This document shows positions 25,300 to 37,200 of a DNA stretch of 64,000 nt, one piece after another. Below the pieces are notes generated by a model. That model did not search any database. It was not told the DNA's origin and was given only the letters and a program-made list of their open reading frames with translations. Source of the DNA: Phaseolus vulgaris. Its lineage: Eukaryota; Streptophyta; Magnoliopsida; Fabales; Fabaceae. The stretch spans positions 36,306,608-36,370,607 of the forward strand of contig NC_023758.2 in NCBI RefSeq assembly GCF_000499845.2, in the 5' to 3' direction. How positions within the stretch are numbered: the stretch's first letter is position 1; each line of letters starts with the position of its first letter. The translations under genes were made by a program, and so were the position numbers.

Positions 25300-26040
25300 A
25301 AGTATATTTATAAAATAAATAAAAATATTATAAATAGTAATAGTAATGATAACAAATTTTTAAAATAATATGATAAAAAATTATAAAAAAGTAATTTTAT
25401 TAAATAATGGTATTATTTAGTATTTTGAATAGTTTTAAGAATTTCTTTATTTTAGATTTTATTTTAAATAGATCATTTAATAATTTAAAAATTATATTAA
25501 TTTAGGATTTTGAATGTTTTAAAAATTTTATATATTTCAGATTTTTGTTTAAATGCGATATTAACTAATTTATGATTTATATTTAGTTCAGATGATGACT
25601 GTATAGGAATTTTATTTTATTTATTGATGGCTTTTTTAAGTAGGATATTGAATAATTTAATATTTTTATTTATTTAGAATTTTTTAATAATTTAAAATTT
25701 TATTTATTTCTTATTTTTATTCAAACATGAGATTAAATAATGTAGGATTTATATTTATTTAGAATTTTAAATAATTAAAAAAAATATTTATTTAAGATTT
25801 TTTAAATAGAATATTAATTTATATTTTTATTTATTTAAGATTTATTAAATAATATTTTAATTATAAATAATTTAATAAATTAAATTTTTTAACAAATCTT
25901 ATATAAGAACAAATTTATAAGTTTATATTTTTATTAATTAAAAAAATATAATTTTAATCACAATCATTATATCATTCACAAAATAATTTATATTTTATAT
26001 TTTTTTATTTAATTTAAAGAATCTCACTTCCTTTTTAGTT
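25300..26040. repeat. Very AT-rich low-complexity stretch
   Basis: Almost only A and T, with a repeated theme TTTATTTA..AGATTTT..TTAAATA at irregular spacing of tens of bases. No coding potential. It may be an old degenerate tandem repeat. Confidence 0.6.
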
Positions 26041-26734
26041 TTTCTTCAAATCATTTCAAAAACGGTTCGTCCAGTATATTCTATAAACCAAACAAAGCAT
26101 AAGGGAGTACTACGTTGATATCGTTTCAAATGAATTGGTTTTGATGATGGCCCAATGTTATGGATGACATTACAGAAAAGTTTTCAGAGTTTGAATGATT
26201 CCTTACTATTTTATTCTTGACTTCTGGGTCTCCACAGGAATTTGGGTAAAGCTTTTGAATGATTTAACTAAATAGAGCTTTTAAGTGGTACCAATTTATG
26301 TTGCACTCGAGGATGGCAAGAAGACTTTATTTTTTATTCGGACTTCTCACCTTGGTTTCCACTCTACTAGAATATATCAGTTTTGATAAGACATCAACTC
26401 TATCATTCTAATAACAAGGTACATGAGGGATGTTGAATTGGCTGAAGTCACCAACCATAGTCTTAACTATATGGTAGTACTTTTATAGAAGGAGCTCTCT
26501 TTCTCATAAGTGTGCATTTATTCATCCAAGGATTAATTGTGAATCACTTCACTTTTTGATATCTTAGACGGTTTAATCTTTAAAAAATATATTAATTTTG
26601 ATAAATAATATATATAATCTTTAAATATAAATATTTTATCTAAGCATTCTAATGTGTGTTTTGTGCTAATTGAAGGATCAATATATCATCCAATGATATA
26701 ACAAAGTTTCATGATAAACGGTTTCCAAAAAAAA
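26041..26734. other. Spacer with no recognised feature
   Basis: Ordinary AT-rich sequence. No reading frame, RNA gene or repeat could be supported. Confidence 0.4.
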
Positions 26735-27034
26735 GGGGGTGGGGGAGGGGTGTTAATGGAGCATAAACTCTATTAGTAAACATAAAAAGCAAACATATAA
26801 TTTAACACATAATAGACAAAGATAGAGAAAGAATTGCACACTATATTTATACTGGTTCACCCTCGCAATAAGGGTTATGTCCAGTCCCCTTGAGCAACCC
26901 ACTCAAGAGTCTTTCACTAAAAAGTATATTTGCACCTCTTTAGGTACACTAGTATTCTACACCTTTGTGGGTACACAGTATTCTCAACCTCTGCAGGTTC
27001 ACCACGTATTCTAATCTCTCCAGGTACACAATCA
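26735..27034 (-). mobile_element. LTR fragment of a copia-type retrotransposon (probable)
   Basis: Read on the minus strand, this stretch has features of a plant copia LTR. Rows of GTGTACC..AGAGGT..AGAATAC repeat at short intervals. They are followed by CTCAAGGGGACTGGACATAA, then GTGAACCAGTATAAATATAG (TATA-like), and a T-rich end closing in TTAACA at 26735. No internal domain or partner LTR was found in the window. Assignment rests on pattern recall. Confidence 0.45.
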
Positions 27035-27340
27035 TGATGACTTTTTACGGCAAATGCACCGTGTTGTTAGAAGTAATAATGTGTCCCTACGGACAAATAT
27101 CAAACTCACAAGTAACAGTTGAATAATCAAGTAAAATATAAATTTTTTTTATAAAAATGTGTTGAAAGTTGTTGTGATGATAATGATTAATCAGAAAACA
27201 AGGCAAAGTATTTGTTACTTCAAGTTAGAAAAATAGGGATTGGATTTCATCTTTCTCACTATTTTGTATTTTGATTAGCATGATAACATTATGTCTTTTG
27301 GGTGATATTGATGCCCGTATAAAATTCATTTATATTGATT
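27035..27340 (+). repeat. 5' part of a TG...-type repeat also present at 52518
   Basis: It starts TGATGACTTTTTACGGCAA and stays alignable with 52518-52830 for about 300 bases. Shared blocks include AGAAGTAATAAT, GTTGAATAATCAA and CATCTTTCTCACT, and then TTTTGTATTTTGATTAGCATGA. The similarity stops near 27340, just before the hAT transposase relic. It is interpreted as a broken LTR-type end of the same family. Confidence 0.65.
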
Positions 27341-27399
27341 CCAGACAAATAATGGTGTTAACCTAAAACTCAAAGGTTCTTTACACACTTCTTTCAAAA

Positions 27400-29180
27400 T
27401 TCAAGCGAGTAAAATTGCAAGGATGTTTTGTTCTTCGGGACTACCATTTCATTTACCAAGAAGTTCTTATTATAAAAATGCATTTTCTTATACAACTATT
27501 ACTTTTAATCTTAGTGGATATGTACCGACAACATATAATAAATTGAGGGGTCCTTTATTTTCAAAAGAGAGAAGTTATGTAGAAAACCTTGTGCAAATTA
27601 TAAGAAACTCATGAAATCGGAAATGTGTTACATTTGTTAATGATGGGTGGAGTGATTCTTAAAGAATACCACTTATATATTTTATGGCTATTACTGAGAG
27701 TGAAACAATATTTTTGAAGTCAATAGATGGATCTAGTGAGATAAAGGACAAAGATTTCATTGTTAAACACATGAGAGATGCAATTATGGAGGTTGGGTAA
27801 TAAAATGTAGTATAAATTATAACTGATCATGCTTGTATGTAAGGCAACGGGTATGTTCATAAAATTAGAATTCCCTTCAATTTATTGGACTCCTTGTGTA
27901 GTGCACACCTTGAATCTCGCATTGAAAAATATTTGTGCAACAAAAAATACTGATAGAGATAGTGATACTTATCAATAATGTTCTTGTATCTTACAAATTG
28001 ATGATAAGGCTACCTTTATTAAAAACTTCATTGTGGGGCACTCTATGAGATTATCAATGTTCAACAACTTCAACTCAGTTGCTTCTGTTGCTACCACAAG
28101 ATTTGCTTCAACCATATTCATGCTAAAAATATTTAGAAGTTTGAAAAAAGAACTCCAAGATAGGGTTATTAGTGATGAATGATCTTCTTACAAAGATGTG
28201 GATAGTGCATAATCTGTGAAAGAAACTTTGTTGACTGATAATTGGTGGATGAATGTTTATACTTTCTTTTATTGCCCCTATTTATAATGTTCTCATAGAA
28301 ACATATACATATATGACTAATCTTCACTTAGTATACGAAACGTGATATTCAATGATTGAAAATGTGAGAAAGATCATATACCAACATGAAAGAAAGACAT
28401 AAGCAAGTGAACATTCATCATTTTTCTTGGTAGTAAAGTCAATATTAATTGATCGTTGGACTAAGAATAACATATTTCTACATTGTCTTTCTTATTCTTT
28501 AAATCAAAGGTAATAATTATATAGTTAAATTGTTTTATAATTATATTTTGTTGTATACATATTATTTATAATATCATAAATTTATAATATTATATTAATT
28601 TATGTTTATATTTTTTTAATGTAGTACATATTATAGTAATGGATGGCTAAATTAATATTCACAAAGTTGCCCCACATTAAGATGGAGATTACTCATGAAA
28701 GGAAGAAATGTTTTAAGAGGTACTTTGATGATGCAGACGATAAATGTAGAGTTTGCAAACATTTCATATGGAAGAGAAGATTTTGTTGATGCAAAATCTT
28801 TAAACGATAGAGGTAAAATTTGCAAAATCACAGTGGATTGTTCATGGAGCTCATGCACCAACACTTCAAAAGATAGCTTTTAAGTTACTTGGACAACCAT
28901 ATTCTTCTTCTTGTTGTGAAAGGAATTGGAGTACATACTCTTTTATAGATTCTTTGAAAAGAAATAAGATGACACCTGAAAGGATATAGTGTTTGTTCAT
29001 AGTAATATTTGTCTTCTTTCAAGAAACTCCTCAAAATATAAAGAAGAGGAAACTAAGTTGTGGGATATTGTAGAAGATGATTCTTCACTGGATGACAATG
29101 AAATTCTTAAGATTGTTAACATATCTCTTGATGAACCAAAATTAGAAGTTGTATTTTTCAATGAATATGAACAAATATAA
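27400..29180 (+). pseudogene. hAT-type (DUF659-like) transposase relic
   Basis: Fragments appear in the right order for a plant hAT transposase. MFCSSGLPFHLPRSSYYKNA is at 27423. VTFVNDGWSDS and FMAITESETIFLKSIDGSSE lie at about 27630-27740. IYWTPCVVHTLNLALKNICA is at about 27880-27940. FIVGHSMRLSMFNNFNSVA..TTRFAS is at 28020-28120. The C-terminal dimerisation segment KIAFKLLGQPYSSSCCERNW lies at about 28870-28930, then a 63-aa frame ends in NEYEQI at 29178. Several stops and frameshifts separate the blocks, so it is dead as a transposase. An AT-rich insert of about 450 bp (28210-28660) splits it. Terminal inverted repeats were not identified. Confidence 0.75.
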
Positions 29181-29308
29181 AATTCAAAAAATATAATTTA
29201 CATAAGTTTATGTTTTGTTACATGTTTTTAGAAATGTTTCTTTTGAATTTTTTTTTCAAATTATAAAGTATATTACTACATTTTAATATTACATTTCATT
29301 GAATTTAG

Positions 29309-29310
<2 letters not shown>

Positions 29311-29374
<64 letters not shown>
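29311..29374. repeat. (AT)32 microsatellite
   Basis: A perfect 64-bp AT run just downstream of the hAT relic. Confidence 0.97.
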
Positions 29375-29376
<2 letters not shown>

Positions 29377-29639
29377 GCGTGTCCCATGTCTTATAATTTT
29401 CAATTTAGTTGTATCTTATCCGTGTCTGTGCTTCTTAATTTGAAAGAGAAGAAAAATAAATTGATGGAAGAGTGTTGGTTTTGAGGTTTCAATCATTTCC
29501 CAACTACATGTTCCCGATCCTATTACCAAAGCAACAAGTCTCAAGGGATGATTGAGATGAAGACATGGATGTAGAGATTGATTTTTTGATTCCCAAATTC
29601 AATGAAATTGGAGATGATCAACCACACTTTCTGGTTTCT

Positions 29640-30250
29640 CCTTCTCAAAGGGTGTAACTCCAAGTAAAACCACAAATATTAACACATAGACGTTATATCA
29701 AATCTAAATTAAAACTGAAGCATCATGGGTCGAACCTGACGTTAAGAGATATGTAGGTTGCTTGGAGATTATTAGAGTAAACTTGGCTTTTTGTCTCATT
29801 GGCGTATGTCTGAGACTAGGGGGTTGTAATGTCATGGGTCGAGCCCGATTTTGCGAATAAACATGTTGTCTACTAATTCATATTTAAGGACATTAATGTC
29901 GTATCAGCGTAAATCAAGGGATTCTGAATAATCAACATTAAATAGAAGAAGACAACATTTATTACTTAAGCCTATTATAAAACCAGATACAAGGAGAAGG
30001 AGATATAAGGGAAATAAAACAACTCACAATACACAACAACACATGAAGTACTTTCAACTAATATTTTATATTATACTCATTATGTTTTATGCTCTTACCG
30101 ACTGATTTGAGTGTCGGATTATTTTTTGCAAATGAACCCCCCTCATTTTTTTGGAGCCCATGAAATTTGCAATGATACGATCAAATGACAATCTCAAAAT
30201 TTATCCGACCTCAACTACATCTGCTTTGAGAAACATCTTTTTTAACTAAA
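29640..30250 (+). mobile_element. LTR or 3'-end fragment of another LTR retrotransposon (probable)
   Basis: It contains two copies of a CATGGGTCGA[A/G]CC motif (near 29725 and 29834). The tail runs CTTACCGACTGATTTGAGTGTC, then GAACCCCCCTCATTTTTTTG, of the type seen at the ends of plant gypsy LTRs. No protein domain is present and no second copy was seen in the window, so it may be a solo LTR or a truncated end. The evidence is pattern recall only. Confidence 0.4.
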
Positions 30251-30420
30251 ACAAAAACATAACATTTTGATTTTATAAAATATAAAAATATAAAAAGACT
30301 ATACTTTCGTTGAATAACTAAACACGATCCTGATCCTTCATAAATTTTATTATATAAAAAAATGGTCCTTAATAAAACTTAAGGAGAAAAACATATTTAA
30401 TAGTATAATAATTTACTTAG

Positions 30421-30972
30421 TGTTCTTACAAGGACCTAGAAACAAACTCCCTTCGCCTTCCACCCGTTGACCTCTCGGCCTTCGCTTCCGGACTCCCTTC
30501 TCGGTGTGATCTTTCGGCTTATTTGTTCTTGGTTTGTATTTGGTTCGAAAATCTTTCACGTTTTATTGAATTGCTTGACGGACACTTCCCGGTCAACTTT
30601 AATTTACTCCATTTGATCTTTCGGTTTTTGGTCTCGGCTTCCTCTCACAGATGGGTGTGCGTACCTGAAAGGTGCTCCGATGCCAAAGTTAGATTCAGTT
30701 TTACAAGATATTAGAATGAATTCAACCCCCTTACCTCTCAGGATGACCCTCTATTTATACTACTCTTTTATTGGGCCCAGAAGTTATTTGGGCCTTTTCT
30801 CTTTGTATTAAACATTTACTACACACACCTACATATTTGGGCCCAGTTTCATGGGCTTTTGCTTAATAATAATTTCCATTCTATTTTATTTCTTTCGTTA
30901 TTTAATTTACTTTCGGGTTGAGCTCTCGGCTTAGTACACATTGCTTTCGGTCCAATCTCTCGGCCCAGTACA
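30421..30972 (-). repeat. 3' LTR of the Tat element (element orientation)
   Basis: 552 bp and nearly identical to 39533-40084; differences are visible around positions 30901-30960 (A/G and G/C). On the minus strand it carries a TATA-like TATAAATA at 30752-30759. It borders the target duplication CTTAG at 30416-30420. Confidence 0.95.
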
Positions 30973-30986
30973 CTAAGCCCCCCAGG
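30973..30986 (-). other. Polypurine tract of the Tat element
   Basis: On the minus strand CCTGGGGGGCTTAG directly precedes the 3' LTR. It is purine-rich and correctly placed for plus-strand priming. Confidence 0.8.
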
Positions 30987-31225
30987 CATAAGGAGGTGTA
31001 GACGACGAAATGTCTATTAGAAGATAAAATGCTACCTCTTGTATTTTTTGGGGGGAAAATCAATTTTGAAAGAAAAGAGAGAAAAACTTGAATGGTGTAT
31101 TAACTATGAAAAGACAAGCTGATGGGACCGCTTGACAGGACAAGCTAGAAGTTCCAACCATCGGATGTAAGTAAATCTGATGGTCACTATGCCATGACTC
31201 TTCAGATTTCACCACTCTTCCACCA

Positions 31226-31233
31226 CTATAAAT
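31226..31233 (+). promoter_or_regulatory. TATA-like box of the antisense accessory gene
   Basis: CTATAAAT lies 81 bases before the preferred start codon at 31314, on the plus strand, outside the LTR. Position and sequence fit a plant TATA box. This favours the ATG at 31314 over the alternative ATG at 31194, which lies upstream of the box. Confidence 0.5.
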
Positions 31234-31313
31234 CTTCACTTCTATTCACCTTATTTCACAGTTTCTCCCTGCATTATATATTAAAGCTGAAGCAAATATT
31301 CGCGGAAGGTATA

Positions 31314-33273
31314 ATGTCTTCATCAAGTTCTGTTTCCGTTTCTTCTGAGTTTACGGAATTTTCGAGCACGAGTAATGAATCTACTGGGAGAGTGATTGAG
31401 ACCAATAAGAATGCCAACCCTGCTTTGTCACCTAAAACGGTTTCGTGTCTGAATTCGTCAAGCAAGGATGGCGTAGATGTTGAGGTCGAGGAAAGAGAAG
31501 AAGTGGCCGAACAAAAATTAAGCCTTCGGCGCGGGTACGAATGGGTTAATCCAAAAGTTCGGGAATATTTCTCTCGGTACCAATTTAGTTCAACCCTTCG
31601 TAACTTCCTTTCTAAAATTTATGTGTATTCTCCTGATGCCACTGAGGAAATCATTTCTTTTCGGCGAACTTGTGCCATTGATAATGTTTGCCATGGCCGT
31701 GAAGGCGACGAACACGAATTTTTTTATTTTTATGAATGTCTCTATACTGATCTCCATATTTTGTTTCCGTTAAGTGAATTTCAGATGGGTGTCCTGCGTT
31801 TTCTTAATATTGCTCCTACCCAACTTCACCCCAACGGTTGGGCTTATATGCAAGCTTTCAGTATTTTGTGTAGATACCTTTCTTTAATTCCGAGTCCGAA
31901 AACCTTTTTATATTACTATAGCTCTCGGCCCGGTAAGAAGCCTAGTTGGTTGTCCCTGATCAGTAAGACAAAAGTGTGTTTTCTTTCTCCATTTACTTCT
32001 TCGTATAAAAATTTCAAAGGAGGCTTCTTTAAAATTCTAATTGAGGAAACCGGGAGAAAGTACTTCTTTGATGGTGATATTCCAAAATTCCCTTTTTACT
32101 GGACCCGTGCTCCTGTGAAATTCAACTCTTGTTCTTACCATTCGATGACTACCGAAGAGAAGCATGGTATTGCGGTTCTAGGTCACTTCTCCCATAAGAT
32201 TCCAACTCGTGCTCTGCTTCGGCTATATGTTTCTCGTAAACCCCAAAAGGATTTCATGGGTATGTGATTCTTTCGGATTTTCTCTTTTAGTAATAATAGA
32301 ATTTTAACTTTGCTGAATCTGTTGGTGATGTCCAGGTTTAATGGCGGCCACAAAATCGAAGGATCGTGCTTATTTCTCTAAGCTGTTTAATCAGGCTGGA
32401 GGTTCAACTCCTCGTCTTGAGAATGAAGCTCCAGGAACAGAAAATGAAGTTGTTGAGCCTACCCCTCGCTTAGAGGTTGAAATAGCCGCGGACGCCGGAA
32501 TAGGACCTTCTAGAAAGAGTAGGAAACGAGACAAGAATAATAGAAGGTCACACTCCTCTAAGAAGCATCGTCTTGGTTCTGGGAGTTCTTCTCAATCGCT
32601 TTTTGAAACAATGTTCACATCGTCCACACGCTTTTCAGATTTTGTTGACTGCAATCTTGATTCCTCTGCTCGGGATATGTTCAAAGTGGTTTTTGTTCCT
32701 TCTCTAGCTGATTCAATGTTTGAATTGACTAGCCGTGCTTTTTTGATTAGTGAAGCGATAAAGGAAAAAACAAAGAGCCATGTTACTTATGCTGAATTTG
32801 AGAAATTGAAGAGGGAAGCAGCTGAATCAAATGAGAAAATCGCGTTACTAAATTCTCAAATTGATGAACTTTCTGCGGTTAATAACCGACAAGAAACCGA
32901 GAAAGAAAAATTGAAGAGTGAAAATGTCAAGCTCTCGGCCCAAACTTTGGCACTTAACTCGGAGAATCAAGAATTGAAGGGAGACGTTGCTAAACTCACT
33001 GCTGCGAAGAAAATCGATGCTGAAGGCATTTCTCAGTTGGAAGCAGAAGTGAACAAGTTAAAGTTGAGAGTTGGTGAAGCTGAGAGTTTTGTTATCCAAC
33101 AACACCAGTTGGGTTTTGAGAAAGCTCTTCAACAAGCCGAATACTTCTACAAGATCCCATTAGATGCCGATAACTTTGATGTCGGCAAAGACTTCTATAA
33201 GGGCGAATTAATTCCAGTTAGTGATATTCCTTATGACGGATCTCCAGAAGATGAGAGGGAAAATGAAGGATGA
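31314..33273 (+). CDS. Antisense accessory gene of the Tat element (putative gypsy-type transposon protein, PF04195-like), two exons
   Basis: Two long frames join through a canonical intron: exon 1 is 31314-32259 and exon 2 is 32336-33273 (donor GTATGT, acceptor TCCAG). They make one 627-aa frame. Exon 1 has a Ser-rich N-terminus and an acidic stretch. It then has a folded-looking region with FPLSEFQMGVLRFLNIAPTQ, LHPNGWAYMQAFSILCRYL and WTRAPVKFN. I recall this layout from the plant 'putative gypsy type transposon' domain. Exon 2 begins with a basic stretch (SRKSRKRDKNNRRSHSSKKH, possible nuclear signal). It continues with a heptad-like coiled coil (about IDELSAVNNRQETEKEKLKS through QLEAEVNKLKLRV) and ends acidic. 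It is transcribed opposite to gag-pol, converging on the repeat array. Its function is unknown; a role in regulating the element or its host response would be inference. No stops or frameshifts. Confidence 0.8.
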
Positions 33274-33504
33274 AAAATGAATGACGAGGCCGAATAGTAA
33301 TCTAATTAGGATGTTTTTTGTTTTTTGTAATAGCTCCGAGTAAAAATTTTCGGACTTTTTAGGACATTTTGTCTCTGCAGTGATAGGAATTTTGGATATA
33401 CGGAATCAAATTATATGATAATATTTGGTTTACTTCGTGTCTATTTTACTTGATCGGTTCCAGCTATTTATTATCTTAATTTCATACGATAAATGTATTC
33501 TGTT

Positions 33505-34120
33505 TAATCGAACAAGAACGGGCGATCGGCCATTTAATTGTGATCTTTAATCGAACAACTAAGGATAGGTGGCCAGCTTACTTGCGATGTTAATCGAGCA
33601 AATTTGGTGAGCGTTCGGCCGACACTTGCGATGTTAATCGAGCAAGCGGGCAATCGTTCGGCCAATACTTGCGATGTTAATCAAGCAAGTGTAGTGGGCG
33701 GCCGACCATTACTTGCGATGTTAATCGAGCAAGCGGGCAATCGTTCGGCCAATACTTGCGATGTTAATCAAGCAAATTTGGTGAGCGTTCGGCCGGCATT
33801 TGCGATGTTAATCGAGCAAGCGGGCAATCGTTCGGCCAATACTTGCGATGTTAATCAAGCAAGTGTAGTGGGCGGCCGACCATTACTTGCGATGTTAATC
33901 GAGCAAATTTGGTGAGCGTTCGGCCGGCACTTGCGATGTTACGTTCGGCCAATACTTGCGATGTTAATCAAGCAAGTGTAGTGGGCGGCCGACCATTACT
34001 TGCGATGTTAATCGAGCAAGCGGGCAATCGTTCGGCCAATACTTGCGATGTTAATCAAGCAAGTGTAGTGGGCGTTCGGCCGGCACTTGCGATGTTAATC
34101 GAGCAAGCGGGCAATCGTTC
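33505..34120. repeat. 43/44-bp tandem repeat array inside the Tat element
   Basis: About 13 units each contain [A/T]TTGCGATGTTAATC[G/A]AGCAA. Clear unit starts are 33580, 33624, 33667, 33711, 33754, 33798, 33841 and 33885, so spacing alternates 44 and 43. Three kinds of second half alternate: GCGGGCAATCGTTCGGCC, GTGTAGTGGGCGGCCGACC and ATTTGGTGAGCGTTCGGCC. This gives an 87-bp higher-order unit. One unit near 33929 is truncated. Degenerate units precede it from about 33505. The open frames across it are a by-product of the repeat and not a gene. Tandem arrays at this position are known in Tat/Ogre elements. Confidence 0.95.
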
Positions 34121-34238
34121 TTTCGGGAAGGATTTCACCTGGAGTGAAAGCATCCAAGACCGAAAGTTTCTAGTTAACACTTAGAACTTTCAACAAAAGA
34201 TCTTAATATACAATAGTTAGTGTTCTTAAATACAAGCC

Positions 34239-37200
34239 TTAACTGAAATAAAATTTTAAGTGACTCGTATTCCAAGTTCTGGGTATTAGCTTTTCGTCTA
34301 ACGTTTCCAACCTATAGGCATCATTCTTCAAGTTTTCTTTTACTCTGAACGGTCCTTCCCAGTTTGGTGCTAACTTCCCTTGTGCTGGATCTTTTCTTAC
34401 ATCAGTTCTCATTCTCCATACCAAATCTCCTTCACTAAAAGTTCTCGGTCTTACCTTCGCATTGAATCTCTTACATGCTCTTCTTTTTACTGCTTCTTCT
34501 CTGATTTTGGCTTTCTCTCGAAGTTCTTCAATCAAATCTAATTCTGCCTTTAAACATTCATTGTTAACACTCCAATCTTCTATTTGTCTTCGTAATGTTG
34601 GTTCAGTGACCTCTATGGGCAACATAGCATCTGTTCCATATGTGAGATTAAATGGTGTTTCTCCAGTTGATGTCTGCGGTGTGCATCTATATGCCCACAA
34701 TATTTCAGGTAACTTCTCGGCCCACAACCCTTTCGCACTTCCCAATCTTCTCTTTAGTTGACTGAGAATGACTTTGTTAGCTGATTCTGCTTGCCCATTT
34801 GTTTGCGGATGTTCAACTGAGGTAGTTGTAGACTTGATTCCCAAATCCGCATAGAATTCCAGAAGCTTTTTATCAGTGAACTGTCGGCCATTGTCAGTTA
34901 TAATAGAATGTGGAATACCGAATCTACAAATTATATTCTTCCACACAAATGTTTGAACTTGTTGAGCTGTTATTTTTGTCAACGCTTCAGCTTCTATCCA
35001 TTTTGTGAAATAATCAACCGCAACAATCATGAATTTTGTTTGTCCTCGGCCTAAAGGGAATGGGCCGAGGATATCCATTCCCCATTTAGCGAATGGCCAG
35101 GGAGAAGCAATGCTTTGCAACTCTTGTGATGGTATATGGTTGAGGCTTCCAAATTCCTGACACTTCTTACAGGTTTTAACGTATTGATTGCAATCTTCAC
35201 GTATTGTCGGCCAATAATATCCGGCACGACAGATTCTTGTTGCCATTGTTTGCGCACCACAGTGCAATCCACATAGTCCTTCATGAAGTTCTCGGATTAC
35301 ATGTTCAGCTTGCTCATGAGAAAGACACTTTAACAAAGGAGTTGAAAACCCTCTCTTGTACAGTTCATCCCCTATGAGGATAAAATTAGCGACTTTTCTA
35401 GCCATTCTAACATCAATTTCAATTCCTTGTTCTTGATTGTTAATCACTTCTTTGTATGATCGAATCCAATCATCTTTCTCTGTGGTAACAATCAAACATT
35501 CTTCCACTCCAACTGTCGGATTGTGCAAGGTTTGTTGTAAAATGGAGTTGTGCTGAGGCTGTCTTCGTTGACTTGCCAACTTGGATAGAGAATCTGCTTT
35601 TGTGTTTTGTTCTCTCGGAATATGTATGATCTCGGTTGTGATAAAGTTTTCCATAATGCTTAAGACTTTGTGATAATACCTTAATAATAAGGGATCTCTT
35701 ACCTGGTATTCACCTTTCATATGTCCCACCATTAATTGAGAATCACTCCGGCATATAACATTTTGTGCACCCATGTCTTTGGCTAAAACCAATCCTGCAA
35801 TTAAAGCTTCATACTTGGCTTGATTATTTGAAGTTTTGAATTCAAATTTCAGAGCCATTTCCAAATGAAAGTTCCCTGGTCCTTCTAGCACGATTCCTGC
35901 CCCACTCCCTTTCTTGCTGGATGATCCGTCAACAAATACAATCCACGCTTCATGATCGGCTTCCGTTGTCGGCATTTGGATAATAAAGTCTGCTAATGCT
36001 TGTGCTTTGATTGCTCCTCGTGGCTCATATTTGATTCCAAATTCTGACAACTCTACTGACCATGCTACCATTCTTCCCGCAAGTTCAGGTTTTCTTAATA
36101 CTTTGGCTATCGGGCAATCGGTTCTGACAATAACCTGATGATTCTGAAAGTATGGCCGGAGTCGCCTTGCTGTGTATACAAGTGTTAAGGCAATTTTTTC
36201 AACCCGTTGGTATCTGGTTTCGGCGCTTTGGAGAACTCTGCTCACGAAGTATATAGGCTTTTGTTATGGATTTTCTTGTATCAAGGCTGCTCCTCTGGCT
36301 TCGTGAGAAGTGGCAAGGTAGACGATGATAGGCAGAGTTGACATAGGTTTGACCAGGATGGGAGGTTTAGCTATCGTCTCTTTAATCGTTGCAAAAGCTT
36401 GCTCGCATTGTTCATTCCACGTGAACGTTTCGGCCTTCCTCAACAACTTCACTATCGGTTTGGACTTCTCAGCAAGTATTGGCAAAAACCTTGCCAATGC
36501 ATTTAACCTTCCTATTAACCTCTGAACTTCTTTCAAATTTATCGGATTCCTCATATTCATTATTGCTTCACATTTATCTGGATTTGCCTCAATTCCTCTG
36601 TTAGTCAACATGAAGCCGAGAAACTTCCCACCTTTGACTCCAAAAACACATTTTTTTGGATTCAATCGCAAGTTATACTTCCTTATCTGTGCAAATATTT
36701 CTTCAAGATCTTTCACATGGTTATCTACCGCATGAGACTTGACAATCATATCATCCACATACACTTCCATATTCTTTCCAATTTGTTTTTTAAACACCGT
36801 ATCCATCAATCTTTGATATGTAGCTCCGGCATTTTTTAAACCGAAAGGCATGACCTGATAGCAATAGTTTGCCATATCGGTAGTGAATGCAGTCTTCGGG
36901 ATGTCAGGTTTATACATTTGTATTTGATTGTAACCGGAATAAGCATCCAAGAAACTCATTATGGCTTGACCAGATGCCCCATCAACCAACCTGTCAATAC
37001 TCGGCAAAGGATATGAATCTTTCGGACATGCCTTGTTCAAATCTGTATAATCAGTACACATTCTCCACTTTCCGTTTGCCTTCTTGACTAGAACTACATT
37101 TGCTAACCAAGTCGTATATTGGATTTCTTTAATGAAACCCGCCTGTAACAATTTTTCAGTTTCTTCAAGAGCAGCTTTTCGTCTTTCCTCTCCCAACTTC

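Noticed and set aside
29299..29484. Second Tyr-Ile repeat frame
   Set aside because: Translation of the (AT)32 run with no gene context.
30523..30714. 63-aa frame present identically at 39635-39826
   Set aside because: Chance frame within the two LTR copies, not a gene.
33604..34184. Two plus-strand open frames of about 100 aa with repeated VGGRPLLAMLIEQ-like text
   Set aside because: They are translations of the 43/44-bp DNA tandem array; unit phases and lack of a normal start/stop context show the frames are accidental.
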